A stretch of DNA of 64,000 bases from the NCBI RefSeq assembly GCF_019396325.1, contig NZ_JAHKRO010000041.1:1-64000 (forward strand), written 5' to 3'. The stretch is from Nonomuraea ceibae (lineage in GTDB: Bacteria; Actinomycetota; Actinomycetes; Streptosporangiales; Streptosporangiaceae). The notes under the pieces are model-generated. The model was not told the DNA's origin, did not search any database, and saw only the letters and a list, made by a program, of their open reading frames with translations. The translations under genes and the position numbers were made by a program. Of this stretch, positions 42,999 to 51,556 are shown in pieces; the stretch's first letter is position 1; each line of letters begins with the position of its first letter.

Positions 42999-43550
42999 TC
43001 AGGCGCTCTCGCGGGCGTCGTTGCGGAGGCTGAGGAAGATCAGCACGATCCCGATGTACGTGCACAGCCGCACCGCGTCGGGGATGCCGTTCCAGGTGCC
43101 GTTCATCCACATGCCGAACCATTCGCCGCCGATGGCCTGGAAGCCGAAGAACCACAGCAGCAGGCCGACCGTGCAGCCGACGACGCCCCAGCGCTTGGCC
43201 CGGTGGAAGGCGGCGTCGTCGCGGCCGACGGCCCTGATCTGCTGCCAGGCGGAGATCAGGCAGGTCACCATGATGACCGCCTCGGTGAGGATGACGCCGA
43301 TGTAGGCGGCGTGGTGCGCCCACGTCCACGGGATGGCGCGGTAGTTGATCTGGCTGACCGCGGCGAGCTCGGGCTTCTGCGCGTCCATGGCCAGCACGTG
43401 CCGGACGAACTCGAAGTTCGTGCCGTAGTCGGTGAGGTTGCCGAACACGACGAGCAGCGCGAAGCCGCCGACGGTGAAGGTGAGCAGCGCCTTCGCGATG
43501 CGAAGGGCGGCGATGGTGTCGAAGCGGGCCAAGGTTCTTTCCTTTGACAT
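42999..43550 (-). CDS. DUF2165-type integral membrane protein
   Basis: A 183-residue membrane protein with four segments. The pattern FGNLTDYGTNFEFVRHVLAMD, AHHAAYIGVILTEAVIMV and GGEWFGMWMNGTWNGIPDAV matches the predicted small integral membrane proteins of the DUF2165 family. ATG at 43550 is chosen; GTG at 43568 would add six residues. Function of the family is unknown. Single-gene unit facing the unknown membrane gene. Confidence 0.85.
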   Translation of the reverse strand: MSKERTLARFDTIAALRIAKALLTFTVGGFALLVVFGNLTDYGTNFEFVRHVLAMDAQKPELAAVSQINYRAIPWTWAHHAAYIGVILTEAVIMVTCLISAWQQIRAVGRDDAAFHRAKRWGVVGCTVGLLLWFFGFQAIGGEWFGMWMNGTWNGIPDAVRLCTYIGIVLIFLSLRNDARESA

Positions 43551-43869
43551 CTCTGATCGAATGAGCACACGGGCCCAGGGGAGGTGTCCTGAAAAGGGGG
43601 GAAAGATCCACGGGGCCCGAGCGCCCGGCGTGGAGGAACTCGCCGGGCCGCTCCACTGGCTCCGTCACTGGCGGTGACGTCGCGGGCCCCTCAGCCTGAG
43701 GTGGAGCAACGTGACTCATGGTAGCCGAAGTCGCACCATGCCGATCCTGCCGTTCCGATGCCTCCGGCGTTTTTTGTTTGCCCTGGTGAAACGGGGCTGG
43801 CAAACAATTCCCCAGCCCGAAGACTGCGATGCGGAAACCACGAACGTTCCCTTACACACGAGGAGAATG
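43551..43869. other. Intergenic region with divergent promoters and a 13-bp palindrome
   Basis: This gap separates the divergent DUF2165 and secreted-protein genes. CCTCAGCCTGAGG (43689-43701) has perfect 6-bp arms around one C and may be an operator. The stretch from about 43740 is less GC-rich and probably holds the promoter of the secreted-protein gene. No convincing coding frame. Confidence 0.45.
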
Positions 43870-44295
43870 ATGCGAGTCAGCAAGGCTCTTCTGGCAGGCG
43901 CCTTCGGCGCGGCACTGCTTCTGTCGCAGTCCTCGGCGGCGCAGGCCCAGGCCGTCGCTTCGGCGGCGGCGGCGGACGGCGGATGCCGCCCCGCCTACAC
44001 CGGCAACGGCTTCGTCAGCGTCTATCCGTGCATTTCGAAGAGCGGAACCACCGTCATCGCGGACGCGTACGCGGACGAGATGCCATCGGCCTGCGCCTAC
44101 TACAAGGTCTCCATCGTCAGCGGCGCGTACGACACGGTATGGACGACCGGTCCGGAGGAGGCGTGCAGCCGGGCCCGCTCGGGCAACGTCTACCTCTACA
44201 ACGCCCGGGGGACGTTCAGGTCGAAGATCACGACCTACGACCGCAACGACAGATCGATCGGCTCGCTCGAGAGCCCGAACATCACCGTTCCCTGA
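43870..44295 (+). CDS. Small secreted protein, unknown function
   Basis: A 141-residue exported protein. ATG at 43870, four bases after GAGGAG, gives a standard signal peptide (KALLAGAFGAALLLSQSSAAQAQA). The mature domain of about 110 residues has four Cys (contexts GGCRPAY, YPCISK, SACAYY, EACSRA), likely two disulfides, and beta-rich sequence (GNVYLYNARG). I do not recognise the family. Its last 14 bases overlap the convergent HTH-NTPase-WD40 gene. Confidence 0.78.
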   Translation: MRVSKALLAGAFGAALLLSQSSAAQAQAVASAAAADGGCRPAYTGNGFVSVYPCISKSGTTVIADAYADEMPSACAYYKVSIVSGAYDTVWTTGPEEACSRARSGNVYLYNARGTFRSKITTYDRNDRSIGSLESPNITVP

Positions 44296-47200
44296 CGCGT
44301 CCCGGAGGGACGGCAGAGGGTGACGCCGTCGCCCCGGTGACCGGCGGGCACGTCCGCTGGTACGGCAGCCGCGGAAAGTAGGTCCGCCAGTCCGCCTCCG
44401 GCAGCCCGCCTCCGGCGCGACGGCACACGGCAGCCGCCGAGGCGGCCGGGCCGACGTCGTAGCGCCGCACGGGCACGTGCTGTCCGGCGGCGTACAGGGA
44501 GTCGCCGCCGGCGCCGAAGGAGAGGGCCAGGATGCCGTCGCCGGGGGTGGGCAGGGGCGCTCCGATCGGCAGCCGGGAAGCGACATCCCACAGTCGCAGG
44601 GTGCCGTCCGCCGTCCCGACGGCCAGCACGGACTCGTCACGGGAGAACGCCAGCGCGGTGACATCCCGGCTCGGATCGGAGCCGCTCGCCGCGAACGCGT
44701 TCAGCACGCCGATGCGGCGCCGCACGGCACCGTCCCACAGGACGGTCTTGCCCGAGGCGTCCCCCGTGGCGAGGTACCTGCCGCCGGGGCTGAAAGCGTG
44801 CGCCTCGATGAGGCCGGGCCCGGCCGAGGGCGGATTCTTCGCGCCCGACCGCAAGTCCACGACATCACCCGTTGACGTGACGACGAGCGGCCGGACGGGG
44901 TGCACGGCGATCCGGTCCGCGGTGACGTCGGGCAACGCCCTCGTGATGGTGCGCCGGCGCAGGTCCCAGACCATCGTGGCTCCTCCCTGGTGAGGCTGGG
45001 CGTCCAGGAGCGACCTGTCGCCGGGCCCGAAGGCGATCGCCCCGGTCGGCGGCTTGTTCTCCGTGCTCAGCACCAGCGTGTCCGTCGTGCGCCGGCCGGC
45101 CACGTCCCACAGGGACACGCGGGTCGGCACCGTGGCGGGATACGACTCCGAACTGCCGAAGGCCAGCGTCCTGCCGTCGGAGGCGAAGGCGAGCAGGATC
45201 GAGCAGCCCGGCATGGCGTGCTCCTTCGGAGGGCACGCAACCTCCGGGAGGTCGGCGGGCGGCCCGCCGGACAGCGTCCGGTGGAGCCGGAACAGCACGC
45301 TTCCCCGCTCCCGCGCCTCGTAGGCCAGCGCCAGCCGGGTCCCGTCCGGGCTGAACACCGCCTGATCGGCCTCGTCCTCCTGCCACTGCGGGGTGAGGGC
45401 GGCGCCCAGATCGAGCGTGCGTACGGCAGCCGGCCACGCCCAGCTGGAGCCCGCCAGGTAGCGGATCCGGCTCGCCTGCGTGTCGATGCGCAGGTCGGCG
45501 ACCTGCTCGCCCATGAGCGAGTGGCGGAAGACCGGTCTGCCCGGCCAGGAGACTCGCCACAGCAGGAGGTCGGTCCCGTCGGAAGCGGCCAGGAAGGCCC
45601 CGTCCGCGCTGAACCCGATCTCCTGGACGTTCCGATGGGCGATGGAGGCCACCTCGGCGCCCGACGCGAGGTCCCACAGGCGGACCCGCTCATCGGTGAC
45701 GACCGCCAGGCGCCGGCTGTCGGGCGTGAACCGCACGAACTGGTACTGGCACTGACGCCGGCCAAGAACCGGCGCCCAGGCGGTGTCCGTCTTCCTGCCC
45801 GTGCGCACGTCCCACACCTGCAACCGCCGCCCCGGAACACACAGCGCCAGGTACCGATCGTCCGGGCTGAGCGTCGCGTCCGGGAAGTCCGGTGCGGTGA
45901 CCGTCCGCCTCTCGGCGTGGCTGCGCGCCATGGCGGGCGCGGCATCCCACGTCGACTCCAACGACGCCGAGGGCTCTCTGGGGACGCTCACCCGCAGGAG
46001 CTCACGCCTCCGGGCGAGGTCCCACGCCAGGATCCGGTAGCGGGATCCCTCGGCGTTGTACCCGATGACGCTGCGCCCGCTCGTCCCCATCTCGAACCCG
46101 TCCTTCGCCGGGCCCAGCTCCCTGTCGTCACGGCGTCCGGTGGCCAGATCCCACGACGCCACGGCTCCGTCCGGCGTGAGGATGGGCAGCGTCCATGCGT
46201 CGCCCGTCCTCGCCCCTGCCCGCGGGTGCTCGGCGCCGAGCCCCGGCAGGAGAGCCGTCCGGCGGCGAGTGTCCACGTCCCAGGCGGAGACCTGGGCGGC
46301 GCCCACGCTGACCAGGGTGCGGCCGTCGATGCTGAGGTGACGCATGGTCCCGGGGGCGCCGTCGGGATCGGTGAAGACGTCCTGGTGGCGTTGCGTGGCC
46401 GCCGCGTGCAGGGCGGACCGGGTCTCGGGCAGGTCGGCGACCCGCCAGGCGGCCAGGCTGAGGCGCATCGCCCTGACCGGGTCCGTCTCGCGCAGGCTTT
46501 CCGCGATGCCGGCGGCGCGCCGGGCTTCGGCCTCGCGCTGGCGGGTCTGGCCCGTCGTGTTCTGCTGCCAGGCCAGCAGGGCCGCCACCAGCGTCAGCAC
46601 GAGCAGTCCGGAGATCGCCGCGGTCCGTCGGGTGCCCGAGCGGCGCTCCCGCTCCCCGGCCGCCAGCCCGGCGGCCAGGAACTCGCGCTCCAGCGGAGTG
46701 AGCTCCTCCGAAAGCTGCTCCGGCCGCCTGCCGAGGAACCTGCCCGGGCCGCTGCCCCGGCTCTTCCCGGAGACGGTGAAGTGCTCGCGGGCAGCCGCCA
46801 GAGGCGCGCCGCGATACAGGCCGCCCGGATCGCGGTCGTGATCCCGCCAGGCCGTGGCCGCCTCGGTCAGGCGGCGCTGCAGCCGGATCCGCTCCCGGTC
46901 CGCCTCGATCCAGCCGCGCAGCCGTGGCCAGGCGGTGAGCAGCGCCTCGTGGGCGAGGTCCACCTGCGCGTCGCCGAGCGTGAGCAGGCGGGCCGCGGCC
47001 AGCCGGTCCAGCAGCAGCCGGGTGTCGCCGTCGGCGGGCAGCTCGCTCCGGCCGATGGGGCGGCGGGTGTCGGGCGTGCCACGGCCGGGCTCGACCAGGC
47101 GCAGCAGCAGATGCCGCAGCCGCTCCCGCTGCGGCGGGCTGAGATCGGCGTAGCAGGCTTCGCAGGTGCGGGCGATGGCGGCGTGGATGCCGCCGGACGC

Positions 47201-48172
47201 CTCGTACGCGGCCGTGGTCAGGGCCTTGCCACTGCTGCGGCGCCACGTTTCCAGCAGCGCGTGGGACATCAGCGGCAGCCCGCCGGGCTCGCCGTCGACC
47301 TCGGCGATGATGCGGGCGGTCAGCTCGCGTTCGACGATCAGGCCGGCGGCGGACGCGGGCCTGACGATCGCCTCACGTAACTCGGCCGTGCTCATCGGCC
47401 CGACCAGCAGCGTCGATCCCTGTACGGCCTCGGCCAGGGAGCGGTGCCCGGCGCAGTGGCCGAAGAAGTCGGCCCGCACGGCGATCACCACCCGGGCGCC
47501 GTTCTCACGCCGCGCCTCGGCCAGGAGCGCATCGACGAAGGCGTCCCGCCGCTCCGCGTCGGCGCACAGGGTGAAGAGCTCCTCGAACTGATCGACGATG
47601 ATCACCTCGTCGGCCTGCCCGGGCCGGACGCGCTGCGGATCCGCTCCCGGCGCCAGCACGCGAACCGTGGGGGGCGGCCGATCCTCCCGCTCGCGCAACC
47701 GGGGGAGCAGGCCCGCGCGCAGCAGCGAGGACTTCCCGCTGCCCGAGGGACCGACCAGGAGGACCAGGCGGTGCGCGCCGACCAGCGCGGCCAGCCGGCC
47801 GGCCGTCGCGTCACGGCCGAAGAACCGGCCGTGGTCGGCTTCCTCGAAGCGGGCCAGCCCGAGATAGGGGGCCCGAGCGTCGTCCCGGCCGGCCGCGGCG
47901 AGCTCGCGCGCCTCCTCACCGGCCTCCTCCCAGCGTCGCCTCCAGTGCTCGGCGTCGCCGTCGCACGCCCGGACGTAGGCCAGCGCCACGTCGAGCGACG
48001 GCAGCCTTTCACCTGCGGCGGCCTGCGCCAGCGTGGTGACGGAGTAGTGGGCGCGGGCGGCCATCATGCGGTACGTGGGCGTACCGGCCTTGTGGCGGAG
48101 CTCGCGCAACTCGTGGGCGAAACGGGCGATCGGCCCGTCCGCCGGATTCAGCGGCTGCTCACGACGTCCCAA
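44282..48172 (-). CDS. HTH-NTPase (nSTAND1)-WD40 regulatory protein
   Basis: A 1296-residue STAND-type protein. Residues about 12-75 form a helix-turn-helix (MMAARAHYSVTTLAQAAAGE). The NTPase follows, with Walker A LVGPSGSGKSSLL near 141 and Walker B VIIVDQFEELF. Next come a helical region, a hydrophobic segment (AISGLLVLTLVAALLAW) with coiled helix, and seven to fourteen WD40-like repeats to the C-terminus (DVTALAFSRDESVLAVGTAD). Start TTG at 48172 is chosen for GGAGGAG five bases upstream; no ATG or GTG fits. Such proteins are thought to act as ATP-driven switches that sense through the propeller. Its target is unknown; small secreted-protein genes flank it. Confidence 0.87.
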   Translation of the reverse strand: MGRREQPLNPADGPIARFAHELRELRHKAGTPTYRMMAARAHYSVTTLAQAAAGERLPSLDVALAYVRACDGDAEHWRRRWEEAGEEARELAAAGRDDARAPYLGLARFEEADHGRFFGRDATAGRLAALVGAHRLVLLVGPSGSGKSSLLRAGLLPRLREREDRPPPTVRVLAPGADPQRVRPGQADEVIIVDQFEELFTLCADAERRDAFVDALLAEARRENGARVVIAVRADFFGHCAGHRSLAEAVQGSTLLVGPMSTAELREAIVRPASAAGLIVERELTARIIAEVDGEPGGLPLMSHALLETWRRSSGKALTTAAYEASGGIHAAIARTCEACYADLSPPQRERLRHLLLRLVEPGRGTPDTRRPIGRSELPADGDTRLLLDRLAAARLLTLGDAQVDLAHEALLTAWPRLRGWIEADRERIRLQRRLTEAATAWRDHDRDPGGLYRGAPLAAAREHFTVSGKSRGSGPGRFLGRRPEQLSEELTPLEREFLAAGLAAGERERRSGTRRTAAISGLLVLTLVAALLAWQQNTTGQTRQREAEARRAAGIAESLRETDPVRAMRLSLAAWRVADLPETRSALHAAATQRHQDVFTDPDGAPGTMRHLSIDGRTLVSVGAAQVSAWDVDTRRRTALLPGLGAEHPRAGARTGDAWTLPILTPDGAVASWDLATGRRDDRELGPAKDGFEMGTSGRSVIGYNAEGSRYRILAWDLARRRELLRVSVPREPSASLESTWDAAPAMARSHAERRTVTAPDFPDATLSPDDRYLALCVPGRRLQVWDVRTGRKTDTAWAPVLGRRQCQYQFVRFTPDSRRLAVVTDERVRLWDLASGAEVASIAHRNVQEIGFSADGAFLAASDGTDLLLWRVSWPGRPVFRHSLMGEQVADLRIDTQASRIRYLAGSSWAWPAAVRTLDLGAALTPQWQEDEADQAVFSPDGTRLALAYEARERGSVLFRLHRTLSGGPPADLPEVACPPKEHAMPGCSILLAFASDGRTLAFGSSESYPATVPTRVSLWDVAGRRTTDTLVLSTENKPPTGAIAFGPGDRSLLDAQPHQGGATMVWDLRRRTITRALPDVTADRIAVHPVRPLVVTSTGDVVDLRSGAKNPPSAGPGLIEAHAFSPGGRYLATGDASGKTVLWDGAVRRRIGVLNAFAASGSDPSRDVTALAFSRDESVLAVGTADGTLRLWDVASRLPIGAPLPTPGDGILALSFGAGGDSLYAAGQHVPVRRYDVGPAASAAAVCRRAGGGLPEADWRTYFPRLPYQRTCPPVTGATASPSAVPPGRVRER

Positions 48173-48519
48173 CTCTTCTCCTCCAAGCGGTGAACACGTC
48201 CGGTGTCCGGGAATTTTTCGCACCGGCGAAAAGGGGGATGCGGAACAATCCGCCGGGGCTCTCGCGCGAGGAGAAAGATGCGAGCCGGCAGGCGCTGCTT
48301 CGGCGGTCGTCGGGCGCCCTGCACCGACGACGGCGGATGAGATTTCCCTCCCGGAACATACATGCCGAAGCTCCTGGTCTACAACCGGAGCGGCGGACAA
48401 TAGCGCCTTTGACCTGCGTGTTCCTGCTCAGGCCGGAACTGGGTGACGATCTCCGGGCCGGTGGGATGTACTGACTCCGCGCCCAATCGGCTATTCAGGC
48501 CACGAGCGAGGAGAAATTC
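48173..48519. other. Gene-free stretch, possible decayed small gene
   Basis: No intact gene is convincing in these 347 bases. ATG 48278 after CGAGGAGAAAG opens only 20 codons; its lead-in resembles that of the two secreted-protein genes nearby (GAGGAGA before ATG). Several frames have short runs of plausible coding sequence up to a stop near 48474, as expected of a frameshifted remnant. The promoter of the large HTH-NTPase-WD40 gene should also lie here. Confidence 0.35.
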
Positions 48520-48816
48520 ATGCTGAAGAAATTCATCCCGGCAGCCGTGGCTGCCATTTCCCTGGCAGGTCTGACATTCACGCATGTATACGACTGAGGT
48601 CACCATGACGCGGACTGGCCGACGACGCCGCAAACTGAAGACCACGTCCTGGTCACGTACATCCGGGGTGACACCGGATCCAGGCACACGACGTGCGTTC
48701 ACCGCGCCGAGGACGGGGATCTCGGGTCGGGACATGAGTGGCCCGACGGGCGCGTCTACGTGACCGTCATCAAGATCGACTGGGTCAACCGCTGGACGTC
48801 GCCGTGCAACGGGTAG
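48520..48816 (+). pseudogene. Small secreted protein gene interrupted by in-frame TGA
   Basis: ATG 48520 after GAGGAG opens a signal-peptide-like start (MLKKFIPAAVAAISLAGLTF) that stops at TGA 48595-48597 after 25 codons. The same frame continues for 72 codons to TAG 48814 with strong G/C third positions, aromatic residues and two Cys (TTCVHR, TSPCNG), as in an exported disulfide protein. The simplest reading is a nonsense mutation; stop-codon readthrough or a sequencing error is possible. It is not recognisably homologous to the protein at 43870. Confidence 0.55.
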
Positions 48817-48857
48817 CCCGAGGACGGTCCTAGGCGTTCACCGGGCCGGGGACGCGA

Positions 48858-49859
48858 TCACTGCTGCCGGTGGATCAGGTCGCCGCCCAGCCGGGTGAGC
48901 TGGTGGATGACCATGTTCGCGTGCCGGGTGCTGGTGATCAGCCCGGCCCGCTGCAGCACCTGCGCGTGCGCGCTGGCCGACGACAGGGAGGCGCCGGTCC
49001 GGCGGGCGAGTTCGCTGGTGGTGCAGCCGGTGGTGGCGGCGATGCAGCGCAGGATGCGGGCCCGGGTCGCGCCGAGCAGGTCGGGCAGCGGGTCGGGGCC
49101 GGGACCGGGGCCGGGTTCTGGTGTTCCGTGCGGGGTCGGGAACACCAGGACCGGCGGCAGGCTGGGGTCGGCCATCGCGACCGGGGTGAACCGCCCGAAG
49201 TAGGAGGGAATGAGGGTCAGGCCGCGGCCTCGCAGGTGGATCTCGTACCGGCCGGTGGCGTAGTCGGTCTCGAGCACCGGGGGCCGCCACCGGATCGACG
49301 GTCCGAGGCCGGCGAGCATCGTGTCCACGCCCTGGTCGGTGAGCAGGCGGGCCAGCCTGGCGCGTTCGCGGCCGAGGGTGTGCTCCATCGCGGTTCGGCG
49401 GGAGCCGAAGGCGACCTGGCAGTACCGCTCGCTCAGCCGTGCCAGGTCGCGGATCGCGTGCCGGCTGCCGCGGGCGAGGTCGTCCAGCGTCGCGGGGACG
49501 GGCGCGTGCGGGCGCAACTGGTCGAGTTCGTGCCGCACGCGCGCCGACGGCGTGTCGGCCAGGACGTCCAGGCCCTGCTGGAACCCGTTCGTCGACTCGT
49601 AGGGGGTCAGGAAGTCGGGGAAGTACGCCTTGATCGGCGCCAGGGGCACCAGCTTCTCCCGTACCGGTGTGAGCAGCCCGGCCTCGGCCAGGTCGGCGCG
49701 GACCTGCCGCCGCCAGCCGGACATCGCGCCGGTGCCGCCTGGCCGCTGCAGTGTGTGCAGGCTGAGCACCATTTCCCACATGATGTCCAGTCGGCTGGCG
49801 ATGCGCACGCGAGCCAGGTCCTCACCGGTGAAGACGATCCGCAGGGTCCCCTTGATCAT
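48858..49859 (-). CDS. ArsR-like winged-helix transcriptional regulator (DUF5937 type)
   Basis: A 333-residue regulator. The N-terminal two-thirds (MIKGTLRIVFTGEDLARVR through RWRPPVLETDY) is a sensor region seen in actinobacterial ArsR-like proteins. The C-terminal helix-turn-helix is CTTSELARRTGASLSSASAHAQVLQRAGL. A PGPGPGPDP linker separates them. ATG at 49859 gives the expected start. No metal-binding Cys pair. The target genes are not obvious; it stands alone between the interrupted secreted gene and the TetR gene. Confidence 0.82.
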   Translation of the reverse strand: MIKGTLRIVFTGEDLARVRIASRLDIMWEMVLSLHTLQRPGGTGAMSGWRRQVRADLAEAGLLTPVREKLVPLAPIKAYFPDFLTPYESTNGFQQGLDVLADTPSARVRHELDQLRPHAPVPATLDDLARGSRHAIRDLARLSERYCQVAFGSRRTAMEHTLGRERARLARLLTDQGVDTMLAGLGPSIRWRPPVLETDYATGRYEIHLRGRGLTLIPSYFGRFTPVAMADPSLPPVLVFPTPHGTPEPGPGPGPDPLPDLLGATRARILRCIAATTGCTTSELARRTGASLSSASAHAQVLQRAGLITSTRHANMVIHQLTRLGGDLIHRQQ

Positions 49860-49882
49860 GATCGCATGTTCGGCCGCCAAGG

Positions 49883-50020
49883 TCACAGACAGATCAAAAG
49901 CCGATCGACGACGGCCGCCGCCCTCTCGAACGTCACGTCGATGCCCTGGTCGGCGCGGATCGGCTTGTTGCGGAGGGCGGCGCCGGCCTGGTCGTCGCCG
50001 GCGCCGGTCGGTGGGTGATC
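49883..50020 (-). pseudogene. Possible 3' remnant of a lost gene
   Basis: On the minus strand a frame with nearly all G/C third positions ends at TGA 49885, including GAALRNKPIRADQGIDVTFE and RAAAVVDRLLICL. It reads like the C-terminus of a normal protein but has no plausible start, because it runs into the TetR promoter region. I cannot name the family. Confidence 0.3.
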
Positions 50021-50088
50021 GCCCGCCGGTGGCCGGGCGGCCGGGGGTCAGGCAGGCCGTGCCCACGGCGGCCGAAGGCGACATGATA

Positions 50089-50104
50089 CTTTACGCCCGT
50101 AGAG
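50089..50104. promoter_or_regulatory. TetR operator at its own promoter
   Basis: CTTTAC-GCCC-GTAGAG has 6-bp arms with one mismatch and lies 24 bases upstream of the TetR start. The same half-sites with a 4-base spacer occur twice at 51431-51473. Confidence 0.65.
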
Positions 50105-50127
50105 GTCCGGCGGGGGAGTGGGCGGAG

Positions 50128-50706
50128 ATGACGGCGGAGGGCTCGACGCGACGGCAGCAGATCGCGGACGCGGCGATCGAGACGCTGGCGGAGGCGGGTT
50201 CGCGCGGGCTCACCCATCGGGCCGTCGACCGGGCGGCGGGGCTGCCGGAGGGCTCCAGCTCCTTCTACTTCCGCACCCGGCTGGCGTTGCTCCAGGCGGC
50301 TCTCGACCGGCTCCTCGAGCTCGAGATGGCGGAGCTCGCCTCACTTCCCGAGCTGCGTGGCGACAGCCCGACCGAACGGGCGGTCGAGCTGGCGATGTTC
50401 GCCATCGGGCACTGGACGACCGCCGGCCGCGTCCGGACGCTGGCCCGTCACGAGCTCTCCCTGGAGGCGACCCGCCGCCCCGAGCTGCGCGCGTCCCTGC
50501 AGAAGGCGTCCGACGTCGCTCATCGGCCGATCGTCGACCTGCTCGCGACGGCCGGCATCCCCGGGCTGGAGAAGCGCATCCACCTGATCGTCGCCTGCAT
50601 CGACGGGCTCATCCTGGAACACCTGACCGGCCCCGACGGGCTCGACCTCGACCCGGTCGAGTTGCGGGCCGTGCTCCATCCCCTGATGAGCGGGCTCTCG
50701 CCCTGA
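50128..50706 (+). CDS. TetR-family regulator of the hemerythrin/cytochrome b locus
   Basis: A 192-residue regulator with helix-turn-helix LTHRAVDRAAGLPEGSSSFYF. The ligand-binding half (LAMFAIGHWTTAGRVRTLARHEL) is typical of the TetR_C group found in many actinobacteria. ATG at 50128 follows GGGGGAG. It ends convergently with the hemerythrin-like gene. Its own promoter carries CTTTAC-N4-GTAGAG, and the divergent hemerythrin/cytochrome b promoter carries two closely related sites, so it probably represses all three. Inducer unknown. Confidence 0.88.
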   Translation: MTAEGSTRRQQIADAAIETLAEAGSRGLTHRAVDRAAGLPEGSSSFYFRTRLALLQAALDRLLELEMAELASLPELRGDSPTERAVELAMFAIGHWTTAGRVRTLARHELSLEATRRPELRASLQKASDVAHRPIVDLLATAGIPGLEKRIHLIVACIDGLILEHLTGPDGLDLDPVELRAVLHPLMSGLSP

Positions 50707-50722
50707 CCTTCGCGCGCGGCGC

Positions 50723-51367
50723 TCACGTGAGGATCCGGCTCTCCGGTACGTGATCGACGGCGCGGGTCCTGGCGTAGCGCGGCCGCCAGAGGGCGTGGTA
50801 CAGCAGCCGGTCGGTCGGGGGAAGATGGCGCAGCACGGAACCGCGCACGGCGGCTGGGGCGCCGTCGAGAAGCCAGGGGTAGAAGGAGGCGGCTCCCCGC
50901 AGACCGGCCAGCCGGCGGCGTTCCCAGTAGAGCGCGACCCGCTCGGCCCGGGTGAACAGCTCGGCGGTCGCCTCGGCGAGGCGGGTCTCGTGCCGGTGGT
51001 GGCGCGTCAGGGCGATCATCAGATTCGACAGCGCGCGCCAGGCCCGGTCCGGGGAGGCGGGGCGTCTTGCGGTGGCGTCGACCGCGTCGACCAGCGTGGC
51101 GAGCCTCCGGCGCTCCTCGGCGATGACACCGAGCAGGGCCAGGTCGGCCCGGCCCGCCTTCGCCCGTAGCACCGGCCACTGGTGGTTCCGGTCGGCGCGC
51201 TGGTGGATGAGCAGGAAGTACGCGAAGCGGGCCCATCGGTTCCGGCTCCGCGCCTCGCTGTCGCCCTGTCGTGCCACGGCCGCGGCCAGGAGGGCGAGGT
51301 CGCGCTCGAACGCCTCGTGGAGCGCGGCGCGCATGCGGGCTTCGTCGGACGTGGTGACGGTGGGCAT
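50723..51367 (-). CDS. Hemerythrin-like helical protein
   Basis: A 214-residue all-helical protein. Spaced His and acidic residues (AALHEAFERDLALL, FLLIHQRADRNHQWPVLR, LTRHHRHETRLAEA) fit a hemerythrin-type four-helix bundle binding a di-iron site, though the ligand set cannot be confirmed by eye. The C-terminal segment (RGSVLRHLPPTDRLLYHALWRPRY) is an extra. Divergent from the cytochrome b gene and sharing its doubled operator, so it may sense or handle oxygen, nitric oxide or iron for an altered respiratory chain. Confidence 0.65.
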   Translation of the reverse strand: MPTVTTSDEARMRAALHEAFERDLALLAAAVARQGDSEARSRNRWARFAYFLLIHQRADRNHQWPVLRAKAGRADLALLGVIAEERRRLATLVDAVDATARRPASPDRAWRALSNLMIALTRHHRHETRLAEATAELFTRAERVALYWERRRLAGLRGAASFYPWLLDGAPAAVRGSVLRHLPPTDRLLYHALWRPRYARTRAVDHVPESRILT

Positions 51368-51430
51368 GGCCTCCCTCTCGTGCGTGCCGGACAGGCGAGC
51401 GCGGACTCCTGCGTCATCCCGCCTCCCCGC

Positions 51431-51473
51431 ATCTACTTCTGTAGAGCATCATTGCTACTCTACAGAAGTAGAT
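51431..51473. promoter_or_regulatory. Doubled TetR operator in a 16-bp perfect inverted repeat
   Basis: Arms 51431-51446 and 51458-51473 (CTCTACAGAAGTAGAT and its complement) match perfectly over 16 bp around an 11-base centre. Each arm is itself an operator, TCTAC-N4-GTAGA, matching the site at 50089. It lies between the hemerythrin-like and cytochrome b starts and should repress both. Confidence 0.8.
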
Positions 51474-51556
51474 GGCCTCCACCGGCACCCGAAAGAGGAC
51501 CCTTCCGATGAGAACCCGACCCCCATCCGGGGCATCGCGACAGAAGCGGCGGATCG

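Noticed and set aside
48595-48597. TGA as a selenocysteine codon
   Set aside because: No SECIS-like hairpin is evident right after the TGA, and the surrounding sequence does not resemble a known selenoprotein.
48605-48763. Alternative ATG frame beginning MTRTGRRRRKLK within the interrupted secreted gene
   Set aside because: No Shine-Dalgarno site and poor codon usage compared with the frame that continues from the signal peptide.
51431-51473. The 16-bp inverted repeat as a transcription terminator or insertion-sequence end
   Set aside because: It lies between divergent starts, not after a gene, each arm is itself an operator-like palindrome, and there is no transposase nearby.
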